DNA of 64,000 nucleotides, taken from contig NW_027478402.1 in the NCBI RefSeq assembly GCF_051014685.1, forward strand, positions 1,922,001 to 1,986,000, given 5' to 3'. Each line of letters starts with the position of its first letter. Within the stretch, counting starts at the first letter, position 1. This DNA comes from Ptiloglossa arizonensis. Lineage: Eukaryota > Arthropoda > Insecta > Hymenoptera > Colletidae. Below the pieces are notes generated by a model. It worked only from the letters and a program-made list of their open reading frames with translations, was not told the origin of the DNA and ran no database searches. This document shows positions 25,421 through 39,200 of this stretch, piece by piece. Position numbers and translations under genes: made by a program.

Positions 25421-28400
25421 GCTCGCGCGATTACAACGGTATGTGTATTTTTGCCCTAGACCATAGTAGTTAATGGTTTAGAGTATCAGATTCCGAAAAT
25501 TTTGATGGTTTCTCAACCATTCCTTAACTTCAAGCTCCCATATCTCGCGAACGTATTGACGAACTCGAGAAATTCCTGTTGCACCAGAAAGTATAAACTC
25601 TCCCGATTACAATGGTGTGTGTACTTTTCCCCTAGGCCATTGTAGTCATTGGTTTCGAGTATCAGGCTTGCGAAAATTTTGATGGTTTCTCAACCATTCC
25701 TCAATTTCAAACTCGCATATCTCGCGAACGGATTGACGAACTAGAGAAATTCCTGTTGCATCTGAAAGCAGAAACTCGCCCGATTACAACGGTATGTGTA
25801 TTTTTGCCCTAGACCATAGTAGTTATTGGTTTCGAGTATCAGATTCCGATAATTTTGATGGTTTCTCAACCATTCCTTAACTTCAATCTCCCATATCTCG
25901 CGAACGGATTGACGTACTCGAGAAATTCCTGTTGCGTCTGAAAGCAGAAACTCGCCCGATTACAACGGTATGTGTATTTTTGCCCTAGGTCATAGTAGTT
26001 ATTGATTTCGAGTATCAGACTCGCGAAAATTTTTATGGTTTCTCAACCATTCCTTAACTCAAATTCCCATATCTCACGAACGGATTGAGGAAATCGAGAA
26101 ATTCCTGTTGCATCTGAATGTAGAAGCTCGCCCCATTACAACGGTATGAGTATTTTAGCCCTAGGCCATTCCAGTTATTGGTTTCGAGTATCAGACTTGC
26201 GAAAATTTTGACGGTTTCACAACCATTCCTTAACTTCAAACTCCCATATCTCGTGAGCGGATTGAGGAAATCGAGAAATTCCTATTGCATCTGAATGTAG
26301 AAGCTCGCCCGATTACAACGGTATGTGTATTATTGCCCTAGGCCATTCCAGTTATTGGTTTCGAGTATCAGACTTGCGAAAATTTTGATGGTTTTTCAAA
26401 CATTCCTTAACTTCAAACTCCCATATCTCGCGAACGGATTGACGAATTCGAGAAGTTCCGGTTGAATCTGAAAGCAGAAACTCGCCCGATTACAACGGTA
26501 TGTGTATTTTTGCCCTAGACCATTGTAGTTATTGGTTTGGAGTGTCAGATTCCGAAAATTTTGATGGTTTCTCAACCATTCCTTAACTTCAAACTGCCAT
26601 ATCTCGCGAACGGATTGACGTACTCGAGAAATTCAAGTTGCGTCTGAAAGCAGAAACTCGCCCGATTACAACGGTATGTGTATTTTTGCCGTAGGCCATA
26701 GTAGTTATTGGTTTCGAGTATCGGATTTGCGAAAATTTTGATGGTCTCTCAACCATTTCTTAACTTCAAACTCCCACATCTCGCGAACGGATTGACGAAC
26801 TCGAGAAATTCCTGTTGCATCTGAAAGCAGAAGCTCGCCCGATTACAACGGTATGTGTATTTTTGCCCTAGGTCATAGTAGTTATTGATTTCGAGTATCA
26901 GACTTGAGAAAATTTTGACGGTTTCTCAAACATTCCTTAACTTCAAACTCCCATATCTCGTGAACGGATTGAGGAAATCGAGAAATTCCTATTGCATCTG
27001 AATGTAGAAGCTCGCTCCATTACAACGGTATGTGTACTTTTCCCCTAGGCCATTCCAGTTATTGGTTTCGAGTACCAGAATTGCGAAAATTTTGATGGTT
27101 TCTCAACCATCTCTTAATTCCAAACTCCGATATTTCGCGAACGGATTGACGAATTCGAAAAATTTCTGTTCCGTTTGAAAGCAGAAACTCTCCCGATTAG
27201 ATCGGTATGTGCATTTTTCCCCTGGGCCATTGTAGTTATTGGTTTCGAGTATCAGACTTGCGAAAATTTTGATGATTGCTCAACCATCTCTTAACTCCAA
27301 AATCCGGTATTTCGCGAACGTATTGACGAATCCGACAAACTTCTGTTGCGTCTGAAAGTAGAAGCTCTCCCGATTACAATGGTCTGTGTATTTTTCCCCT
27401 AGGCCATTCCAGTTATTGGTTTCGAGTATCAGACTTACGAAAATTTTGATGGTTTCTCAACCATTCCTTAACTTCAAACTCCCATAACTCGTGAACGGAT
27501 TGAGGAAATCGAGAAATTCCTGTTGCATCTGAAAGTAGAAGCTCGCCCCATTACAACGGTATGTGTACTTTTCCCCTAGGCCATTCCAGTTATTGGTTTC
27601 GAGTATCAGACTTGCGAAAATTTTGATGGTTTCTCAAACATTCCTTAACCTCAAACTTCCATATCTCGCGAACCGATTGAGGAAGTCGAGAAATTCCTGT
27701 TGCATCTGAAAGTAGAAACTCGCCCGATCACAACGGTATCTGTACTTTTCCCCTAGGCCATTCCAGTTATTGGTTTCGAGTATCAGACTTGCGAAAATTT
27801 TGACGGTTTCTCAACCATTCCTCAACTTCAAACTCCCATATCTCGCGAACCGATTGACGAACTCGAGAAATTCCTGTTGCATCTGAAGGTAGAAACTCGC
27901 CTGATTACAACGGTATGTGTATTTTTGCTCTGGACCATAGTAGTTATTGGTTTCGAGTATCAGACTTGCGAAAACTTTGATGGTTTCTCAACCATTCCTT
28001 AGTTTCAAACTCCCATATCTCGCGAACGGATTGACGCACTCGAGAAATTTCTGTTGCACCTGAAAGCCGAAACTCGCCCGATTACAACGGTATGTGTATT
28101 TTTGCCCTAGGCCATTCCAGTTATTCGTTTCGTGTATCAGACTTGCGAAAATTTTAATGGACTATCAACCATTCCTTAAATTTAAACTCCTATATCTCGC
28201 GAACCGATTGACGAACTCGAGAAATTCCTGTTGCATCTGAAAGTAGAAACTCGCCCGATTACAACGGTATGTGTATTTTTGCCCTAGGCCATTGCAGTTA
28301 ATGGTTTCGAGTATCAGACTTGCGAAAATTTTGATGGTTTCTCAACCATTCCTTAACTTCAAACTCCCATATCTCGTGAACGGGTTGAGGAAATCGGGAA

Positions 28401-29841
28401 ATTCCTGTTGCATCTGAAAGTAGAAGCTCGCCCCATTACAACGGTATGTGTATTTTTGCTCTAAACCATAGTAGTTATTGGTTTCGAGTATCAGATTTGC
28501 GAAAATTTTCATGGTCTCTCAACCATTCCTTAACATCAAACTCCCATATCTCGCGAACGGATTGACGAACTCTCGAAATTCCTGTTGCATCTGAAAGCAG
28601 AAACGCGTCCGATTACAACGGTATGTGTATTTTTGCCCTAGGCCATTCCAGTTATTGGTTTCGAGTATCAGACTTGCGAAAATTTTGACGGTTTCTCAAC
28701 CATTCCTTAACTTCAAACTCCCATATCTCGTGAACGGATTGAGGAAATCGAGAAATTCCTATTGCATCTGAATGTAGAAGCTCGCTCCATTACAACGGTA
28801 TGTGTACTTTTCCCCTAGGCCATTCCAGTTATTCGTTTCGTGTATCAGACTTGCGAAATTTTTGATGGTTTCTCAACCATTCCTTAATTTCAAACTACCA
28901 TATCTCGCGAACGGACTTACGAACACGAGAAATTCCTGTTGCATCTGAAAGTTGAAACTCGCCCGATTACAACGGTATGGGTATTTTTGCTGTAGACCAT
29001 AGTAGTCATTGGTTTCGAGTATCAGACATGCGAAAACTTTGATGGTTTCTCAACCATTCCTTAACTTCAAACTCCCATATCTCGCGAACGGATTGACGAA
29101 CTCGAGAAATTCCTTTTGCATCTGAAAGTAGAAACTTGCCCGATTACATTGGTGAGTGTACTTTTCCCCTAGGCCATTCAAGTTATTGGTTTCGAGTATC
29201 AGACTTGCGAAAATTTTGATGGTTTCTCAACCATTCCTTAACTTCAAACTCCCATACCTCGCGAACGGATTGACAAACTCGAGAAATTCCTACTGCATCT
29301 GAAGTCAGAAATTCGCCCGATTACAATGGTGTGTGTACTTTTCCCCTAGGCCATTCCAGTTATTGGTTTCGGGTATCAGACTTGCGAAAATTTTGATGGT
29401 TTCTCAACCATTCCTTAACTTCAAACTCCCATTTTTCGCGAACGGATTGACGAACTCGAGAAATTCCTGTTGCATCTGAAAGTAGAAACTCGCCCGATTA
29501 CAATGGTGTGTGTACTTTTCCCCTAGGCCATTCCAGTTATTGGTTTCTAGTATCAGACTTGCGAAAATTTTGATTGCTTGTCAACCATTCCATAAATTCA
29601 CACTTCCATATCTCGCGAACGGATTGGCGAACTCGAGAAATTCCGGTTGCATCTGAAAGTGGAAATTCGCCCGATTACAATGGTGTGTGTACTTTTCCCC
29701 AAGGCCATTCCAGTTATTGGTTTCGAGTATCAGACTTGCGAAAATTTTGATCGTTTCTCAACCATACCTTAACTTCAAACTCCCATATCTCGCGAACGGA
29801 TTGACGGACTCGAGAAATTCCTGTTGGATCTGAAAGTAGAA
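25421..29841 (+). repeat. 25-monomer higher-order unit, copy A (4,421 bp)
   Basis: GCTCGCGCGATTACAACGG at 25421 recurs at 29842 and 34264, offsets of 4,421 and 4,422 bp (25 x 177 is 4,425). The left 870 bp (25421-26290) and right 930 bp (28912-29841) match copy B almost base for base; by eye I see about five substitutions in the left part. The 2.6 kb between them does not match copy B: for example 27105 has a GATATTTCG/GAATTCGAAAAATTTC monomer where copy B has ordinary monomers. The length is still conserved to 1 bp, so the interior was exchanged in register. Confidence 0.85.
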
Positions 29842-32800
29842 GCTCGCGCGATTACAACGGTATGTGTATTTTTGCCCTAGACCATAGTAGTTAATGGTTT
29901 AGAGTAACAGATTCCGAAAATTTTGATGGTTTCTCAACCATTCCTTAACTTCAAGCTCCCATATCTCGCGAACGTATTGACGAACTCGAGAAATTCCTGT
30001 TGCACCAGAAAGTATAAACTCTCCCGATTACAATGGTGTGTGTACCTTTCCCCTAGGCCATTGTAGTCATTGGTTTCGAGTATCAGGCTTGCGAAAATTT
30101 TGATGGTTTCTCAACCATTCCTCAATTTCAAACTCGCATATCTCGCGAACGGATTGACGAACTAGAGAAATTCCTGTTGCATCTGAAAGCAGAAACTCGC
30201 CCGATTACAACGGTATGTGTATTTTTGCCCTAGACCATAGTAGTTATTGGTTTCGAGTATCAGATTCCGAAAATTTTGATGGTTTCTCAACCATTCCTTA
30301 ACTTCAATCTCCCATATCTCGCGAACGGATTGACGTACTCGAGAAATTCCTGTTGCGTCTGAAAGCAGAAACTCGCCCGATTACAACGGTATGTGTATTT
30401 TTGCCCTAGGTCATAGTAGTTATTGATTTCGAGTATCAGACTCGCGAAAATTTTTATGGTTTCTCAACCATTCCTTAACTCAAATTCCCATATCTCACGA
30501 ACGGATTGAGGAAATCGAGAAATTCCTGTTGCATCTGAATGTAGAAGCTCGCCCCATTACAACGGTATGTGTATTTTAGCCCTAGGCCATTCCAGTTATT
30601 GGTTTCGAGTATCAGACTTGCGAAAATTTTGACGGTTTCACAACCATTCCTTAACTTCAAACTCCCATATCTCGTGAACGGATTGAGGAAATCGAGAAAT
30701 TCCTATTGCATCTGAATGGAGAAGCTCGCTCCATTACAACGGTATGTGTACTTTTCCCCTAGGCCATTCCAGTTATTCGTTTCGTGTATCAGACTTGCGA
30801 AATTTTTGATGGTTTCTCAACCGTTCCTTAATTTCAAACTCCCATATCTCGCGAACGGATTGACGAGCTCGAGAAATTCCTGTTGCATCTGAAAGTAGAA
30901 ACTCGCCCGATTGCAAAGGTATGTGTATTATTCCCCTAGGCCTTTGTAGTGATTGGTTTCGAGTATCAGACTAGCAAAAATTGTGATGGTTTCTCAACCA
31001 TTCCTTCATTTCAAACTCCCATATCTCGCGAACGGATTAGCGAACACGAGAAATTCCGGTTGCATCTGGAAGGAGAAACTCTCCCGATTACAACGGTATG
31101 TGTATTTTTCCCCTAAGCCTTTGTAGTTATTGGTTTCGAGTATCAGACTTGCGAAAATTTTGACGGTTTCACAACCATTCCTTAACTTCAAACTCCCATA
31201 TCTCGCGAACGGATTGACGAACTCGATAAATTCCTGTTGCATCTGAAAGTAGAAACTCGCCCGATTACAACGGTATGTGTATTTTTGCCCTAGGCCATAG
31301 TAGTTATTGGTTTCGAGTATCAGACCAGCGAATGTTTTGATGGTTTCTCAACCGTTCCTTAATTTCAAACTCCCATATCTCGCGAACGGATTTACGAACT
31401 CGATAAATTCCTGTTGCATCTGAAACCAGAAACTCGTCCGATTACAACGGTATGTGTATTTTTGCCCTAGGCCATAGTAGTTATTGGTTTCGAGTATCAG
31501 AATTGCGAAAGTTTTGATGGTTTCTCAACCATTCCTTAACTTCAAACTCCCATATCTCGCGAACGGATTGACGAATCCGAAAAATTTCTGTTGCATCTGA
31601 AAATAGAAACTCCCCCGATTACAATGCTATGTGTATTTTTCCCCTAGGCCATTCCAGTTATTGGTATCGAGTATCAGACTTGCGAAAATTTTGATGGTTT
31701 CTCAACCATTCCTTAATTTCAAACACCAATATCTCGCGAACGGACTGACGAACTCGAGAAATTCCTGTTGAATCTGAAAGTAGAAGCTCGCCCCATTACA
31801 ACGGTATGTGTATTTTAGCCCTAGGCCATTCCAGTTATTGGTTTCGAGTATCAGACTTGCGAAAATTTTGACGGTTTCACAACCATTCCTTACCTTCAAA
31901 CTCCCATATCTCGTGAACGGATTGAGGAAATCGAGAAATTCCTATTGCATCTGAATGGAGAAGCTCGCTCCATTACAACGGTATGTGTACTTTTCCCCTA
32001 GGCCATTCCAGTTATTCGTTTCGTGTATCAGACTTGCGAAATTTTTGATGGTTTCTCAACCGTTCCTTAATTTCAAACTCCCATATCTCGCGAACGGATT
32101 GACGAGCTCGAGAAATTCCTGTTGCATCTGAAAGTAGAAACTCGCCCGATTGCAAAGGTATGTGTATTATTCCCCTAGGCCTTTGTAGTGATTGGTTTCG
32201 AGTATCAGACTAGCAAAAATTGTGATGGTTTCTCAACCATTCCTTCATTTCAAACTCCCATATCTCGCGAACGGATTAGCGAACACGAGAAATTCCGGTT
32301 GCATCTGGAAGGAGAAACTCTCCCGATTACAACGGTATGTGTATTTTTCCCCTAAGCCTTTGTAGTTATTGGTTTCGAGTATCAGTCTTGCGAAAATTTT
32401 GATGGTTTCTCAACCATTCCTTAACTTCAAACTCCCATATCTCGCGAACGGATTGACGAACTCGATAAATTCCTGTTGCATCTGAAAGTAGAAACTCGCC
32501 CGATTACAACGGTATGTGTATTTTTGCCCTAGGCCATAGTAGTTATTGGTTTCGAGTATCAGACCAGCGAATGTTTTGATGGTTTCTCAACCGTTCCTTA
32601 ATTTCAAACTCCCATATCTCGCGAACGGATTTACGAACTCGATAAATTCCTGTTGCATCTGAAACCAGAAACTCGTCCGATTACAACGGTATGTGTATTT
32701 TTGCCCTAGGCCATAGTAGTTATTGGTTTCGAGTATCAGAATTGCGAAAGTTTTGATGGTTTCTCAACCATTCCTTAACTTCAAACTCCCATATCTCGCG

Positions 32801-34263
32801 AACGGATTGACGAATCCGAAAAATTTCTGTTGCATCTGAAAATAGAAACTCCCCCGATTACAATGCTATGTGTATTTTTCCCCTAGGCCATTGTAGTTAT
32901 TGGTTTCGAGTATCAGACTTGCGAAAATTTTGATGGTTTCTCAACCATTCCTTAACTTCAAACACCCATATCTCGCGAACGGATTGACGAATCCGAAAAA
33001 TTTCTGTTGCATCTGAAAATAGAAACTCCCCCGATTACAATGCTACGTGTATTTTTCCCCTAGGCCATTCCAGTTATTGGTATCGAGTATCAGACTTGCG
33101 AAAATTTTGATGGTTTCTCAACCATTCCTTAATTTCAAACACCAATATCTCGCGAACGGACTGACGAACTCGAGAAATTCCTGTTGAATCTGAAAGTAGA
33201 AACTTGCCCGATTACATTGGTGAGTGTACTTTTCCCCTAGGCCATTCCAGTTATTGGTTTCGAGTATCAGACTTGCGAAAATTTTGATGGTTTCTCAACC
33301 ATTCCTTAACTTCAAACTCCAATATCTCGCGAACGGACTTACGAACACGAGAAATTCCTGTTGCATCTGAAAGTTGAAACTCGCCCGATTACAACGGTAT
33401 GGGTATTTTTGCTGTAGACCATAGTAGTCATTGGTTTCGAGTATCAGACTTGCGAAAACTTTGATGGTTTCTCAACCATTCCTTAACTTCAAACTCCCAT
33501 ATCTCGCGAACGGATTGACGAACTCGAGAAATTCCTTTTGCATCTGAAAGTAGAAACTTGCCCGATTACATTGGTGAGTGTACTTTTCCCCTAGGCCATT
33601 CAAGTTATTGGTTTCGAGTATCAGACTTGCGAAAATTTTGATGGTTTCTCAACCATTCCTTAACTTCAAACTCCCATACCTCGCGAACGGATTGACAAAC
33701 TCGAGAAATTCCTACTGCATCTGAAGTCAGAAATTCGCCCGATTACAATGGTGTGTGTACTTTTCCCCTAGGCCATTCCAGTTATTGGTTTCGGGTATCA
33801 GACTTGCGAAAATTTTGATGGTTTCTCAACCATTCCTTAACTTCAAACTCCCATTTTTCGCGAACGGATTGACGAACTCGAGAAATTCCTGTTGCATCTG
33901 AAAGTAGAAACTCGCCCGATTACAATGGTGTGTGTACTTTTCCCCTAGGCCATTCCAGTTATTGGTTTCTAGTATCAGACTTGCGAAAATTTTGATTGCT
34001 TGTCAACCATTCCATAAATTCACACTTCCATATCTCGCGAACGGATTGGCGAACTCGAGAAATTCCGGTTGCATCTGAAAGTGGAAATTCGCCCGATTAC
34101 AATGGTGTGTGTACTTTTCCCCAAGGCCATTCCAGTTATTGGTTTCGAGTATCAGACTTGCGAAAATTTTGATCGTTTCTCAACCATACCTTAACTTCAA
34201 ACTCCCATATCTCGCGAACGGATTGACGGACTCGAGAAATTCCTGTTGGATCTGAAAGTAGAA
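29842..34263 (+). repeat. 25-monomer higher-order unit, copy B (4,422 bp)
   Basis: Both ends match copy A, and the first 2 kb matches copy C with only a few visible differences (GAGTAACAG near 29905 against GAGTATCAG; TACCTTTCCCC near 30046 against TACTTTTCCCC). The interior contains a tandem 7-monomer duplication (30671-31909 and 31910-33150). CGGACTTACGAACACGAG at 33334 matches 28912 in copy A. Confidence 0.88.
30671..33150 (+). repeat. Nested 7-monomer tandem duplication with a one-monomer gain
   Basis: CTCGTGAACGGATTGAGG at 30671 recurs at 31910, exactly 1,239 bp (7 x 177) later, and the following sequence agrees closely: CCGTTCCTTAATTTC, ATTGCAAAGG, GACTAGCAAAAATTGTG, ACCAGCGAATGTTTTG. 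The monomer with AATCCGAAAAATTTC and ACAATGCTATG is single in the first copy (about 31570) but doubled in the second (about 32810 and 32990). The marker GGTATCGAG then falls at 31663 and 33079, 8 x 177 apart instead of 7, which records the gain of exactly one monomer. Confidence 0.87.
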
Positions 34264-36270
34264 GCTCGCGCGATTACAACGGTATGTGTATTTTTGCCCT
34301 AGACCATAGTAGTTAATGGTTTAGAGTATCAGATTCCGAAAATTTTGATGGTTTCTCAACCATTCCTTAACTTCAAGCTCCCATATCTCGCGAACGTATT
34401 GACGAACTCGAGAAATTCCTGTTGCACCAGAAAGTATAAACTCTCCCGATTACAATGGTGTGTGTACTTTTCCCCTAGGCCATTGTAGTCATTGGTTTCG
34501 AGTATCAGGCTTGCGAAAATTTTGATGGTTTCTCAACCATTCCTCAATTTCAAACTCGCATATCTCGCGAACGGATTGACGAACTAGAGAAATTCCTGTT
34601 GCATCTGAAAGCAGAAACTCGCCCGATTACAACGGTATGTGTATTTTTGCCCTAGACCATAGTAGTTATTGGTTTCGAGTATCAGATTCCGAAAATTTTG
34701 ATGGTTTCTCAACCATTCCTTAACTTCAATCTCCCATATCTCGCGAACGGATTGACGTACTCGAGAAATTCCTGTTGCGTCTGAAAGCAGAAACTCGCCC
34801 GATTACAACGGTATGTGTATTTTTGCCCTAGGTCATAGTAGTTATTGATTTCGAGTATCAGACTCGCGAAAATTTTTATGGTTTCTCAACCATTCCTTAA
34901 CTCAAATTCCCATATCTCACGAACGGATTGAGGAAATCGAGAAATTCCTGTTGCATCTGAATGTAGAAGCTCGCCCCATTACAACGGTATGTGTATTTTA
35001 GCCCTAGGCCATTCCAGTTATTGGTTTCGAGTATCAGACTTGCGAAAATTTTGACGGTTTCACAACCATTCCTTAACTTCAAACTCCCATATCTCGTGAA
35101 CGGATTGAGGAAATCGAGAAATTCCTATTGCATCTGAATGGAGAAGCTCGCTCCATTACAACGGTATGTGTACTTTTCCCCTAGGCCATTCCAGTTATTC
35201 GTTTCGTGTATCAGACTTGCGAAATTTTTGATGGTTTCTCAACCGTTCCTTAATTTCAAACTCCCATATCTCGCGAACGGATTGACGAGCTCGAGAAATT
35301 CCTGTTGCATCTGAAAGTAGAAACTCGCCCGATTGCAAAGGTATGTGTATTATTCCCCTAGGCCTTTGTAGTGATTGGTTTCGAGTATCAGACTAGCAAA
35401 AATTGTGATGGTTTCTCAACCATTCCTTCATTTCAAACTCCCATATCTCGCGAACGGATTAGCGAACACGAGAAATTCCGGTTGCATCTGGAAGGAGAAA
35501 CTCTCCCGATTACAACGGTATGTGTATTTTTCCCCTAAGCCTTTGTAGTTATTGGTTTCGAGTATCAGTCTTGCGAAAATTTTGATGGTTTCTCAACCAT
35601 TCCTTAACTTCAAACTCCCATATCTCGCGAACGGATTGACGAACTCGATAAATTCCTGTTGCATCTGAAAGTAGAAACTCGCCCGATTACAACGGTATGT
35701 GTATTTTTGCCCTAGGCCATAGTAGTTATTGGTTTCGAGTATCAGACCAGCGAATGTTTTGATGGTTTCTCAACCGTTCCTTAATTTCAAACTCCCATAT
35801 CTCGCGAACGGATTTACGAACTCGATAAATTCCTGTTGCATCTGAAACCAGAAACTCGTCCGATTACAACGGTATGTGTATTTTTGCCCTAGGCCATAGT
35901 AGTTATTGGTTTCGAGTATCAGAATTGCGAAAGTTTTGATGGTTTCTCAACCATTCCTTAACTTCAAACTCCCATATCTCGCGAACGGATTGACGAATCC
36001 GAAAAATTTCTGTTGCATCTGAAAATAGAAACTCCCCCGATTACAATGCTATGTGTATTTTTCCCCTAGGCCATTGTAGTTATTGGTTTCGAGTATCAGA
36101 CTTGCGAAAATTTTGATGGTTTCTCAACCATTCCTTAACTTCAAACTCCCATATCTCGCGAACGGATTGACGAATCCGAAAAATTTCTGTTGCATCTGAA
36201 AATAGAAACTCCCCCGATTACAATGCTACGTGTATTTTTCCCCTAGGCCATTGTAGTTATTGGTTTCGAG
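34264..36270 (+). repeat. 25-monomer higher-order unit, partial copy C (about 2.0 kb)
   Basis: This block starts with the same GCTCGCGCGATTACAACGG and follows copy B for about 2 kb, including the CTCGTGAACGG monomer at 35093 (4,422 bp after 30671). From about 35200 on it follows the second nested 7-mer of copy B rather than the first, since it has GATGGTTTCTCAACC near 35583, not GACGGTTTCACAACC, and two tandem AATCCGAAAAATTTC monomers. The match ends near 36270, where GAAAATTGTGATTGTTTC begins a different series. About 13 monomers of the unit are missing. Confidence 0.82.
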
Positions 36271-39200
36271 TATCAGACTTGCGAAAATTGTGATTGTTTC
36301 TCAACCGTTCCTTAGTTTCAAACTCAGATATCTCGCGAACGGATTGACGAGCTCGAGAAATTCCTGTTGCATCTGAAAGTAGAAACTCGCCCGATTGCAA
36401 AGGTATGTGTATTTTTGCCCTAGGCCTTTGTAGTTATTGGTTTCGAGTATCAGACTTGCGAAAATTTTGATGGTTTCTCAACCATTCCTTAACTTCAAAC
36501 TCCCATATCTCGCGGACGGTTTGACGAACTCGAGAAATTCCTGTTGCATCTGAAAGTAGAAACTCGCCCGATTACAAAGGTATGTGTATTTTTCCCCTAG
36601 GCCAAAGTAGTTATTGGTTTCGAGTATCAGACTTGCGAAAATTGTGATTGTTTCTCAACAGTTCCTTAATTTCAAACTCCCATATCTCGCGAACGGATAG
36701 ACGAGCTCGAGAAATTCCTGTTGCATCTGAATGTAGAAACTCGCCCGATTGCAAATGTATGTGTATTTTTCCCCTAGGCCTTTGCAGTTATTGGTTTCGA
36801 GTATCAGACTTGGGAAAATTTTGATTGTTTTCTCAACCATTCCTTAACTTCAAACTCCCATATCTCGCGAACGCATTGACGAACTCGAGAATTTCCTGTT
36901 GCATCTGAAAGTAGAAACTCGCCCAATTACAAAGGTAAGTGTATTTTACGCCTAGGCCACAGTAGTTATTGGTTTCGAGTATCCGACTTGGGAAAATTGT
37001 GGTTGTTTCTCAAACATTCCTTAACTTCAAACTCCCATATCTCGCGAACGGATTGACGAACACGAGAAATTCCGGTTGCACCTGGAAGAAGAAACTCTCC
37101 CGATTACAACGGTATGTGTATTTTTCCCCTAAGCCTTTGTAGTTATTGGTTTCGAGTATCGGATTTGCGAAAATTTTGATGGTCTCTCAACCATTCCTTA
37201 ACTTCAAACTCCCATATCTCGCGAACGGATTGACGAACTCGTGAAATTCGTGTTGCATCTGAAAGTAGAAACCCGCCCCATTACAATGGTGTGTGTACTT
37301 TTCCCCTAGGCCATTCCAGTTATTGGTTTCGAGTATCAGAATTGCGAAAATTTTGATGGTTTCTCAACCATTCCTTAACTTCAAACTCCCATACCTCGCG
37401 AACGGATTGACGAACTCGGGAAATTCCTACTGCATCTGAAGGCAGAAACTCGCCCTATTACAACGGTATGGGTATTTTTGCTCTAGACCATAGAAGTTAT
37501 TGGTTTCAAGTATCAGACTTGCGAAAACTTTGATGGTTTCTCAACCACTCCTTAACTTCAAACTCCCATATCTCGCGAACGGATTGACGAACTCGAGAAA
37601 CTCCTGTTGCATCTGAAAGTAGAAACTTGCCCGATTACATTGGTGTGTGTACTTTTCCCCTAGGCCATTCAAGTTATTGGTTTCGAGTATCAGACTTGCG
37701 AAAATTTTGATGGTTTCTCAACCATTCCTTAACTTCAAACTCCCATACCTCGCGAACGGATTGACGAACTCGAGAAATTCCTACTGCATCTGAAGTCAGA
37801 AACTCGCCCGATTACAATGGTGTGTGTACTTTTCCCCTAAGCCATTCCAGTTATTGGATTCGGGTATCAGACTTGCGAAAATTTTGATGGTTTCTCAACC
37901 ATTCCTTAACTTCAAACTCCCATTTTTCGCGAACGGATTGACGAACTCGAGAAATTCCTGTTGCATCTGAAAGTAGAAACTCGCCCGATTACAATGTTGT
38001 GTGTACTCTTCCCCTAGGCCATTCCAGTTACTGGTTTCTAGTATCAGACTTGCGAAAATTTTGATTGTTTGTCAACCATTCCATAAATTCACACTTCCAT
38101 ATCTCGCGAACGGATTGACGAACTCGAGAAATTTCGGTTGCATCTGAAAGCAGAAACTCGCCCGATTACAACGGTATATGTATTTTTGCCCTAGGCCATT
38201 GCAGTTAATGGTTTCGAGTATCAGACATGCGAAAATTTTGATGGTTTCTCAACCATTCCTCAATTTCAAACTCGCATATCTCGCGAACGGATTGACGAAA
38301 TAGAGAAATTCCTGTTGCATCTGAAAGTAGAAGCTCTCCCGATTACAATGGTGTGTGTACTTTTCCCCTAGGCCATTCAAGTTATTGGTTTCGAGTATCA
38401 GACTTGCGAACATTTTGGTGGTTTCTCAACCATTCCTTAACTTCAAACTCCCATACCTCGCGAACGGATTGACGAACTCGAGAAATTCCTACTGCATCTG
38501 AAGTCAGAAACTCGCCCGATTACAATGGTGTGTGTACTTTTCCCCTCGGCCATTCCAGTTATTGGTTTCGGGTACCAGACTTGCGAAAATTTTGATGGTT
38601 TCTCAACCATTCCTTAACTTCAAACTCCCATTTTTCGCGAACGGATTGACGAACTCGAGAAATTCCTGTTGCATCTGAATGTAGAAACTCGCCCGATTAC
38701 AATGGTGTGTGTACTCTTCCCCTAGGCCATTCCAGTTATTGGTTTCTAGTATCAGACTTGCGAAAATTTTGATTGTTTGTCAACCATTCCATAAATTCAC
38801 ACTTCCATATCTCGCGAACGGATTGACGAACTCGAGAAATTTCTGTTGCATCTGAAAGCAGAAACTCGCCCGATTACAACGGTATGTGTATTTTTGCCCT
38901 AGGCCATTGCAGTTAATGGTTTCGAGTATCAGACATGCGAAAATTTTGATGGTTTCTCGACCATTCCTTAACTTCAAACTCCCATATTTCGCGAACGGAT
39001 TGTCGAACTCGAGAAACTCCTGTTGCATCTGAAAGTAAAAACTCGCCCGATTACAATGGTGTGTGTGCTTTTCCCCTAGGCCATTCCAGTTATTCGTTTC
39101 GAGTAAGAGACTTGCAAAATTTTTATGGTTTCTCAACCATTCCTTAATTTCAGACTCGCATATCTCGCGAACGGAATGACGAACTCGAGAAATTCCTGTT

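Noticed and set aside
38780..39136. Minus-strand open stretch of 118 codons (and its relative at 40193-40549), plus many of 61-97 codons on both strands
   Set aside because: The monomer is 3 x 59 bp, so one frame continues from copy to copy. The consensus minus-strand frame (beginning MQQEFLEF) has a TGA in every monomer, the complement of TCA in TTCTCAACC. Long open stretches appear only where that triplet is mutated, for example to TTTCGACC or TCACAACC. They start and end at the same monomer positions, have no independent codon signature and are broken in nearly all other copies.
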